Assembly (NCBI GenBank): GCA_029941985.1
Contig: JAPYTV010000017.1
Coordinates: forward strand, 1-14,751
DNA length: 14,751 nucleotides
Reading direction: 5' to 3'
Source: Candidatus Pelagibacter sp.
GTDB taxonomy: Bacteria; Pseudomonadota; Alphaproteobacteria; Pelagibacterales; Pelagibacteraceae
Shown: positions 1-5,135 of the stretch, one piece after another
How the letters are laid out: the number at the start of each line of letters is the position of its first letter
How positions within the stretch are numbered: position 1 is the first letter of the stretch
Notes under the pieces: generated by a model
The model's input: the letters and a program-made list of their open reading frames with translations, nothing else
What the model was told of the DNA's origin: nothing
The model's database searches: none
Position numbers and translations under genes: made by a program

Positions 1-1189
1 TTCCTAAAGATAAGGGAGTAACATCTAAAAGAAGAACATCTTTTACATCTCCTTGCAATACACCTGCCTGAATAGCAGCGCCCATTGCAACAACTTCATC
101 TGGGTTTACACTTTTATTTGGATCCTTACCAAAGAAATTTTTTACTTCTGAAATAACTTTTGGCATTCTTGTCATTCCACCAACTAATACTATTTCATGA
201 ATTTCACTCGAACTAAGACCAGCATCCTTTAAAGCTGTTTTACATGGTGGTATAGTTCTTAAAATTAAATCTTCAACTAAAGCTTCTAGTTTAGCTCTAG
301 TCATTTTTAAGTTAATATGTTTTGGACCTGTTTTATCTGCCGTTATAAAAGGTAAATTAACATCAGTTTGTTCTGCTGATGATAATTCTATTTTAGCTTT
401 TTCAGCTGCTTCCTTTAACCTTTGAAGAGCTAATTTATCTGTTTTTAAATCAATACCACTATCTTTTTTAAATTCACTAACTAAGTAATCAACAATAGCA
501 TTATCAAAATCTTCTCCACCTAAAAATGTGTCTCCATTAGTAGATTTTACTTCAAACACACCATCTCCCAATTCAAGAATTGAAACATCAAATGTTCCAC
601 CTCCCAAATCATAAACGGCAATTTTTTTATTTTCTTTTTTCTTATCTAAACCATAAGCTAGAGCAGCAGCTGTAGGTTCGTTTATAATTCTTAAAACTTC
701 TAGGCCAGCAATTTTGCCAGCATCTTTTGTTGCTTGTCTTTGAGCATCATTAAAATAAGCTGGAACAGTTATTACAGCTTTAGTTACTTCTTGACCTAAA
801 TACTTTTCTGCTGTTTTCTTCATTTTTTGCAGAATAAAAGCAGAGATTTGTGAAGGTGAGTATTTTTGACCTTTTGTCTCAATCCAGGCATCTCCTTTTT
901 CTGAATTTACTATTTTAAAAGGAGCTGCAGTAATATCTTTTTTTACCGTCGGGTCTTCAAAATTTCTTCCTATTAATCTTTTTACAGCAAAAATAGTATT
1001 TTCAGGATTAGTTACAGCCTGTCTTTTAGCTGGTTGTCCAACAAGTTTTTCTCCATCATCAGTAAAAGCAACTACTGATGGAGTTGTTCTTGCACCTTCT
1101 GCATTTTCTAAAACTTTAGGTTGACTACCTTCCATAATAGATACGCAAGAGTTTGTCGTTCCTAAATCTATTCCTATAATTTTGCTCAT
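1..1189 (-). CDS. dnaK: Molecular chaperone DnaK (Hsp70), N-terminal 396 residues, cut by window edge
   Basis: Cytoplasmic ATP-dependent Hsp70 chaperone that works with GrpE and DnaJ. The reverse-strand frame opens at ATG 1189 and stays open to base 1. It begins MSKIIGIDLGTTNSCVS (phosphate-1 loop) and carries NDAQRQATKDAG, the phosphate-2 loop DLGGGTFDVS near residue 191, the adenosine-region motif VLVGGMTRMP near 335, and at the very edge the interdomain linker DVLLLDVTPLSLG. The whole nucleotide-binding domain is therefore present, and the substrate-binding domain (about 240 more residues in the family) lies outside the window. It follows grpE on the same strand after 59 bp. A GAGAGG element at 1204-1209 is the only good Shine-Dalgarno-like sequence in the window, though its spacing to the ATG (14 nt) is long. 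Identification is certain. Whether dnaJ follows cannot be seen. Confidence 0.98.
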   Translation of the reverse strand, partial: MSKIIGIDLGTTNSCVSIMEGSQPKVLENAEGARTTPSVVAFTDDGEKLVGQPAKRQAVTNPENTIFAVKRLIGRNFEDPTVKKDITAAPFKIVNSEKGDAWIETKGQKYSPSQISAFILQKMKKTAEKYLGQEVTKAVITVPAYFNDAQRQATKDAGKIAGLEVLRIINEPTAAALAYGLDKKKENKKIAVYDLGGGTFDVSILELGDGVFEVKSTNGDTFLGGEDFDNAIVDYLVSEFKKDSGIDLKTDKLALQRLKEAAEKAKIELSSAEQTDVNLPFITADKTGPKHINLKMTRAKLEALVEDLILRTIPPCKTALKDAGLSSSEIHEIVLVGGMTRMPKVISEVKNFFGKDPNKSVNPDEVVAMGAAIQAGVLQGDVKDVLLLDVTPLSLG

Positions 1190-1210
1190 AATTTTAAATT
1201 CTACCTCTCA

Positions 1211-1237
1211 TATATGTGTTAATTTTTGATCTACAAG
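1211..1237 (-). promoter_or_regulatory. Candidate RpoH (sigma-32)-type promoter between grpE and dnaK
   Basis: On the reverse strand CTTGTAG (1231-1237) lies 11 nt before ACACATATA (1211-1219). This resembles the enterobacterial sigma-32 pattern CTTGAAA-N11-16-CCCCATnTA (5 of 7 in the -35; CxCATnTA in the -10). It would start dnaK transcripts near 1204. The match is by eye in very AT-rich DNA. Confidence 0.4.
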
Positions 1238-1248
1238 TCAGATGAAAA

Positions 1249-1875
1249 TTATTTATTGTCTAATTTTTCTTTATTTTCCTCATTTTTATCTACTTTATTC
1301 TCAGTTTTTTTTGATACTCCAACTAAAGCAGGTCTTAATAATCTATCTTTCATCATAAATCCTTTTTGAATTTCCTGAACAATTGTACCTGGCTCTTTTT
1401 GGTCATCTTCAATTTCCATCATAGCTTGATGAAGGTTGGGGTCTAATTTTTTTCCAATAGAATCTATAGATTTAATGTTATTTTTAGAAAAAATAGAAAC
1501 CATATCTTTATTAATAATATTAAAATGGTCTAAAGTTTTTTTTAAAGCTTCTGTGTCTTTTAACGCTTCATCATTTTCTAAAATTTGTTTTGATCTTTCT
1601 AAATTATCTATTAGATTTAATGCTTCTTTTGCAAAAGCAAAGCCACCATATTCAAAAGCATCTACTTTTTCTTTTTCAAATCTTCTTCTTTGATTTTCCA
1701 TCTCCGCGAAAGTTCTGATAACTTTATCCTCTAGTTCTTTAATTTTTTCTTCAGGTGTAATTTCTTTTATTTCCTCTTTTTTCTCTGTAGGATTCTCCCC
1801 CTCATTAGTAGCTTCAGTAGCTTCTTCCATTTTTTCATTTTGTTCTTCTACAATGATGTTTTGATCTTTTTCCAT
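1249..1875 (-). CDS. grpE: Nucleotide exchange factor GrpE
   Basis: Homodimeric nucleotide exchange factor that releases ADP from DnaK. It has 208 residues, normal for the family. Residues 1-45 are a very acidic, glutamate-rich disordered tail. Next comes a long coiled-coil helix containing the family pattern AEMENQRRRFEKEK. The C-terminal beta-wing ends with the signature GFMMKDRLLRPALVGVS, followed by a lysine/glutamate-rich tail. The ATG at 1875 is preceded by no Shine-Dalgarno motif. It heads the grpE-dnaK transcription unit. No hrcA or CIRCE operator is adjacent, so a sigma-32-type control is more likely than HrcA repression (inference from the sites listed separately). It is divergent from rdgB across only 36 bp. 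Confidence 0.97.
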   Translation of the reverse strand: MEKDQNIIVEEQNEKMEEATEATNEGENPTEKKEEIKEITPEEKIKELEDKVIRTFAEMENQRRRFEKEKVDAFEYGGFAFAKEALNLIDNLERSKQILENDEALKDTEALKKTLDHFNIINKDMVSIFSKNNIKSIDSIGKKLDPNLHQAMMEIEDDQKEPGTIVQEIQKGFMMKDRLLRPALVGVSKKTENKVDKNEENKEKLDNK

Positions 1876-1905
1876 TGAGACTTATATGGTATGAAATTTG
1901 ATAAT
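1875..1905 (+). promoter_or_regulatory. Candidate promoter of rdgB, near-leaderless
   Basis: A TTGAGA (1875-1880) and a GATAAT (1900-1905; 5 of 6 to TATAAT) with a long 19-nt spacer would place transcription start at about 1912, the A of the rdgB ATG. There is no Shine-Dalgarno motif before that ATG. Weak evidence because such hexamers are common in this base composition. Confidence 0.25.
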
Positions 1906-1911
1906 TGCTAG
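1883..1911 (-). promoter_or_regulatory. Candidate RpoH-type promoter of grpE
   Basis: On the reverse strand CTAGCAA (1905-1911) is followed after 13 nt by TACCATATA (1883-1891), which resembles the sigma-32 pattern CTTGAAA/CCCCATnTA. The predicted start point (about 1876-1877) falls directly before the grpE ATG, implying a leaderless or nearly leaderless mRNA. The -35-like element abuts the rdgB start codon on the other strand. Unproven. Confidence 0.35.
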
Positions 1912-2514
1912 ATGTTAAATAAAAAAATAACAAAATTATTAGTTGGAACAAATAATAGAGGAAAACTAATAGAAATTAAGGGTTTGCTTCCAAAAAACGT
2001 TAAAATTTATTCTCCTAGTGACTTTAAAATTAAAAGTCCAGCTGAAATTGGAAAAAATTTTAGTGAAAATTCATTAATTAAAGCGAAGTTTTTTTCAGAA
2101 AAATCTAAAATGGTTTGTCTATCAGATGACTCTGGATTAGAAATTGATGTTTTGGGTGGAGATCCTGGGGTTTATTCTGCCAGATGGGGAGGCAAAAACA
2201 GTAATTTTATTAAAGCAATAAATAGAGTTTTTAAAGAATTAAAAAAAAAAGATGAAGATTGGAAAATTAAAAAAATCAAAGCCAGATTTATTTGTTCATT
2301 AACTATTTATTGGCCTAATAAAAAAATAATACAATCAGTAGGCAAAATTCAAGGCTACATATCACCTTTAATGAGGGGAAAAAATGGATTTGGATATGAT
2401 CCAATTTTTATACCATTAAATAGAAAAATAACTTTTGGTCAAATGAAATCAATAGAAAAATATAAAATAGATCATCGATTTAAAGCCTTTAAAAAGATTA
2501 AAAAATTTTTTTAA
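1912..2514 (+). CDS. rdgB: XTP/dITP diphosphatase RdgB (HAM1 family)
   Basis: Hydrolyses non-canonical purine triphosphates (XTP, dITP, ITP) to monophosphates, keeping deaminated bases out of DNA and RNA. It has 200 residues, the usual length. Motifs in order are VGTNNRGKLIEI (residues 11-22, substrate-binding T/N/K pattern), ENSLIKA, the signature CLSDDSGLEIDVLGG with acidic pair D72-D73, PGVYSARWGG, and GFGYDPIFIP. The C-terminal base-recognition segment reads EKYKIDHRFKA where the usual form is ISHRxxA, so the serine is Asp187 while His188-Arg189 are kept. It starts at ATG 1912 with no Shine-Dalgarno motif. Its last 17 bases overlap the convergent gene on the other strand. Placement beside heat-shock genes is seen in other alphaproteobacteria (from memory). 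Confidence 0.95.
   Translation: MLNKKITKLLVGTNNRGKLIEIKGLLPKNVKIYSPSDFKIKSPAEIGKNFSENSLIKAKFFSEKSKMVCLSDDSGLEIDVLGGDPGVYSARWGGKNSNFIKAINRVFKELKKKDEDWKIKKIKARFICSLTIYWPNKKIIQSVGKIQGYISPLMRGKNGFGYDPIFIPLNRKITFGQMKSIEKYKIDHRFKAFKKIKKFF
2498..2514. terminator. A/T palindrome formed by two overlapping convergent stop codons
   Basis: The overlap of rdgB and the LpoA-like gene is exactly TTAAAAAATTTTTTTAA, a near-perfect palindrome containing the TAA stop of each gene. An A-tract meeting a T-tract could act as a weak bidirectional intrinsic terminator, but there is no G/C stem. Terminator function is inference; the overlap is seen directly. Confidence 0.35.
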
Positions 2515-3649
2515 ACTCTTTATTTTCAACTTTATAAAAATTAAGTATATGGTTTATTTTATTGTCTTTTATTTCAAAAATTCCTACTTTACCTTTGAAC
2601 ATAGCTTTTTTAGTAAAAATTTTTTCATCTATAATTAAATTATTTTGAAATATTAAATAGTAAACTAGCCCAACCAAATCAAAACTTAAAAAAGATAACT
2701 GATTTGGATATTGGTTAAATTTTTTATAATATTCTTTTGTAAAATCTTCATAATTTTTTTTATTTATAGAAGGAAAATAAATTGGTTGTGAGCTAGTTTC
2801 GTTTAAAAGCGATTTATCAAACCACTGATTAAGAGTTATAAAATATTTTTCTTTAGGAGAAATATCTGTATATAATAAAGATGTTGTTACACTTTTTAAA
2901 CTTTCCTCAAAATCTGCAATTATTACTGAATCAAATTTTACACCTCCAAGTGTATCTTTTTTATTTAATTGTTTAATTAAACGTTCTTTGTTAGTTTCAT
3001 CTGATTTTTCTAGTCTTGTTATTTCATCTTTAAGGTTTTGCTTTCTTCTTGAATAATTTGTAATTTTTTCAATTTGGTTTGTAAGTTTTGTAGGATCTGA
3101 ATTATATATATAATTTTTTAATATTTTTATTTTAGAATCAGATATAGCTTTTTTTATTTCATCTTTATAATTAACATCAGGTGTTAAAAAAATAGTTTTT
3201 TTTATTTCATTTAATTCTATAAATTTTTTTATTGTTTTTAATTGAGATGAGGCATTTATGCCGGCACTAATAATATTTTTAGGGTTATCAATAATTTTAT
3301 TGGTAAGTGACAAAAAAGTAATATCTTTCAATTCATCAAGGTATACTAAGCTATCATTAAATACTGGACCAATTATTAATTTAACTCCTAATTGATCAAG
3401 TTCCTTAGCACTTCTTAATGTAGCTTCAGGGTTTGATTTTGTATCTTTAGGAAGTATTTCTATAGAAAAATTATTAATTTTATTAATAGCGAGTTGAGTA
3501 GCTTTAATTATAGATTGACCAATTTCTGCATTTTTTCCCGATAATGGAACAAGAAGACCAATCTTAATTTTTTCATCAGCAAATATTTTTTCTATAGGAA
3601 TCAATAAAGTTAAAAATAATAGTAATATAATTTTAATAATTTTAATCAT
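2498..3649 (-). CDS. Penicillin-binding-protein activator, LpoA/LivK-like periplasmic protein
   Basis: Secreted type I periplasmic-binding-fold protein, 383 residues. Residues 1-24 form a signal peptide (lysine-rich start, hydrophobic core, likely cut after KIFA). The mature protein starts IKIGLLVPLSGKNAEIGQS, typical of LivK and the C-terminal domain of LpoA. Residues about 193-232 form a charged helical insertion followed by DTLGGVKFDSVIIAD. That pattern marks the alphaproteobacterial 'penicillin-binding protein activator' proteins rather than amino-acid ABC receptors. No transporter permease or ATPase genes are nearby, and the gene is divergent from rsmI exactly as yraM/lpoA neighbours yraL/rsmI in E. 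coli. It lacks the lipobox and the N-terminal TPR domain of enterobacterial LpoA, so it is a shorter, soluble form. Activation of a class A PBP is inferred from family and context. A ligand-binding receptor remains possible. Confidence 0.8.
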   Translation of the reverse strand: MIKIIKIILLLFLTLLIPIEKIFADEKIKIGLLVPLSGKNAEIGQSIIKATQLAINKINNFSIEILPKDTKSNPEATLRSAKELDQLGVKLIIGPVFNDSLVYLDELKDITFLSLTNKIIDNPKNIISAGINASSQLKTIKKFIELNEIKKTIFLTPDVNYKDEIKKAISDSKIKILKNYIYNSDPTKLTNQIEKITNYSRRKQNLKDEITRLEKSDETNKERLIKQLNKKDTLGGVKFDSVIIADFEESLKSVTTSLLYTDISPKEKYFITLNQWFDKSLLNETSSQPIYFPSINKKNYEDFTKEYYKKFNQYPNQLSFLSFDLVGLVYYLIFQNNLIIDEKIFTKKAMFKGKVGIFEIKDNKINHILNFYKVENKEFKKIF

Positions 3650-3650
3650 T

Positions 3651-3678
3651 TTGATGTTACTATTATATTGATTATAAT
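3651..3678 (+). promoter_or_regulatory. Candidate sigma-70 promoter of rsmI
   Basis: TTGATG (3651-3656), a 16-nt spacer and a perfect TATAAT (3673-3678) point toward rsmI. The -10 ends only 3 nt before the annotated ATG, so transcription from it would begin at or inside the start codon. Either a slightly upstream -10 (TATATT 3664-3669) is used, or translation begins further in. Confidence 0.45.
3662..3676 (-). promoter_or_regulatory. Tandem -10 elements for the LpoA-like gene
   Basis: On the reverse strand two perfect TATAAT hexamers occur 9 bp apart (ATTATA on the plus strand at 3662-3667 and 3671-3676), 12 nt and 21 nt before the ATG at 3649. No good -35 was found. The elements overlap the rsmI promoter on the other strand. 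Confidence 0.4.
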
Positions 3679-3681
3679 TTA

Positions 3682-4545
3682 ATGATTCTACATTCAGAAA
3701 ATAAAAATAACCAAGTTAAAAGTGGACTATATATTGTTTCTACGCCTATCGGTAATTTAGGTGATATTACATTAAGAGCAATAGATGTTTTAAAAAAATC
3801 AGATTATATATTGTGTGAAGACACACGCGTTTCAAAAAAATTACTAGATAAATATGAAATTAAGTCAAAACTCGTTTCAAACCATAAATTTAATGAAAAA
3901 AAAAACTTATCAAAAATTATTGAGATATTAAAATCAAATTGTATTGTATCACTTATTTCTGATGCGGGCACACCATCTGTTTCGGATCCGGGAGCAATAC
4001 TTATTAATGAGTGTTTACTCAATGAGATTAATGTTTTTCCTTTGCCAGGACCTTCGGCAGTTTCCTCAGCAGTTTCGATTAGTGGATTTTCAGAGAAATT
4101 CTTTTTTTATGGTTTTTTTCCAGAAAAAAATAATGAATTAAAAAAAGATTTTAAAAATTTAGAAAATTTAGATAGCTCAATTATATTTTTTATATCTCCA
4201 AGAAAGTTTAATAAATCAGTAGAATTTATTAAAGAATATTTTTCTGGAAGAAAAATATTGGTATGCAGAGAAATGACAAAATTTTATGAAGAATATATAA
4301 GAACAGAAGTTGATATTCTTAAACCTTTTAAAGATAATCCAAAAGGAGAATTAACCATAGTAATTTCTGAAAAGGGAAAAATAAAAAAAACTTCGCTAAA
4401 GTTAGAAGAATCAGATAAAAAAACTATTAAAAAAATGATTAAAAAATTAAGTATAAAAGATATAACTGATTTAATTAGTCAAAATAGTAATATTCCAAAA
4501 AAAATAATTTATAATTATTGTTTAAAATTAAAAAATGAAAAATAG
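3682..4545 (+). CDS. rsmI: 16S rRNA (cytidine1402-2'-O)-methyltransferase RsmI
   Basis: SAM-dependent methyltransferase of the tetrapyrrole-methylase fold that adds the 2'-O-methyl group at C1402 in the decoding centre of 16S rRNA. It has 287 residues, normal length. Key motifs are YIVSTPIGNLGDIT (residues 17-30), CEDTR (45-49), SDAGTPSVSDPG (93-104, the SAM-binding loop) and PLPGPSAV. A C-terminal helical region (ITDLISQ..IPKKIIYNYCLKL) matches the small helical end of the family. Conserved catalytic-domain sequence starts near residue 15, so the exact N-terminus among the first residues is not fixed by homology. The gene overlaps the following lipoprotein gene by 11 bp, suggesting translational coupling, and is divergent from the LpoA-like gene across 32 bp. 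Confidence 0.95.
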   Translation: MILHSENKNNQVKSGLYIVSTPIGNLGDITLRAIDVLKKSDYILCEDTRVSKKLLDKYEIKSKLVSNHKFNEKKNLSKIIEILKSNCIVSLISDAGTPSVSDPGAILINECLLNEINVFPLPGPSAVSSAVSISGFSEKFFFYGFFPEKNNELKKDFKNLENLDSSIIFFISPRKFNKSVEFIKEYFSGRKILVCREMTKFYEEYIRTEVDILKPFKDNPKGELTIVISEKGKIKKTSLKLEESDKKTIKKMIKKLSIKDITDLISQNSNIPKKIIYNYCLKLKNEK

Positions 4546-5128
4546 ATTAATTTTAATTTTTTTTATATTTCTAATTTTTACAGGATGTGTGGGTACAGGA
4601 TCAAAAGGAATTTTTGGTACTGGTGTTAGCCTTGCACTGGATCCAAGATCTTTAGGAACGCAAATTGATGACTCAGTTATGCAAAAAAATTTATCTGCAA
4701 GACTTATAATAAGAAATAAAAGTTATATATTATCTGTAAGTACAAAGGTTTTAGACGGGAGAATTTTTTTAACTGGAAAAGTTGAAAATGCAGAAGAGAA
4801 ACTTCAAATTACTAAGTTAGCATGGGAAACCGCAGGAGTAAGATCTGTTAAAAATGATATTAAAATAAAAGAACAATTTAATTTTAAACAGTCTGCAAAA
4901 GATTTATTAATAACTTCTCAATTACGTACTGCCATAATATTTAATAAAAAAGTTAACTCAACAAATTATCAAATAGATACATATAAAAAAAAGATTTTTA
5001 TTTATGGAATTGCCCATACAGTCGAAGAAAGAAAAGAAGTTATTAATGAAGCAAAAGAGATACTTGATGTTGAGGATGTAATAGCGAGTATTTTTTTAGT
5101 TGAAGATTTAAGAATTCAAAAAAATTAA
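4535..5128 (+). CDS. dolP: Outer-membrane BON-domain lipoprotein DolP (YraP)
   Basis: Dual-BON lipoprotein; in E. coli DolP supports outer-membrane integrity and BAM function. It has 197 residues. A lipoprotein signal peptide ends in FTG-Cys18, with Val at +2, compatible with export to the outer membrane. The DolP hallmark DPRSLGTQIDD follows at 36-46. BON1 occupies about 47-115 (LDGRIFLTGKVEN) and BON2 about 120-195 (ITSQLRTAI, KKIFIYGIAHTVEERKEV). The tryptophan of the second BON helix in E. coli (TWITTKVR) aligns by eye with a leucine here. The gene overlaps rsmI by 11 bp with no separate promoter visible, so it is read with rsmI. Its stop overlaps that of convergent maeB. E. coli keeps dolP in the same cluster as rsmI and lpoA, which supports orthology. 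Confidence 0.88.
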   Translation: MKNRLILIFFIFLIFTGCVGTGSKGIFGTGVSLALDPRSLGTQIDDSVMQKNLSARLIIRNKSYILSVSTKVLDGRIFLTGKVENAEEKLQITKLAWETAGVRSVKNDIKIKEQFNFKQSAKDLLITSQLRTAIIFNKKVNSTNYQIDTYKKKIFIYGIAHTVEERKEVINEAKEILDVEDVIASIFLVEDLRIQKN

Positions 5129-5135
5129 TTTTTTT
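5118..5135. terminator. 18-bp perfect A/T palindrome on shared dolP/maeB stops
   Basis: Seven A, then TTAA (5125-5128), then at least seven T form a perfect palindrome. TTAA contains the TAA stops of both convergent genes. In each direction the RNA would end in a U-run after a short A/U pairing stem, which suggests a minimal bidirectional terminator. No G/C stem is present, so the function is inferred. Confidence 0.4.

Noticed and set aside
1436..1693. 85-codon frame on the plus strand opposite grpE
   Set aside because: It is antisense to the GrpE coiled coil, a repetitive region that readily gives open frames on the other strand.
1876..1911. Search for a CIRCE (HrcA) operator upstream of grpE
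   Set aside because: No TTAGCACTC/GAGTGCTAA-like inverted repeat is present in this spacer or in 1190-1248.
2498..3649. Reading the LpoA-like gene as an amino-acid ABC transporter receptor (LivK)
   Set aside because: There are no permease or ATPase genes nearby, and the charged helical insertion plus divergence from rsmI fit the PBP-activator group better; kept only as an alternative.
3804..4141. Two small frames overlapping rsmI (3804-4022 minus, 3944-4141 plus)
   Set aside because: Both lie across the conserved GTPxxSDPG region of rsmI and have no family resemblance.
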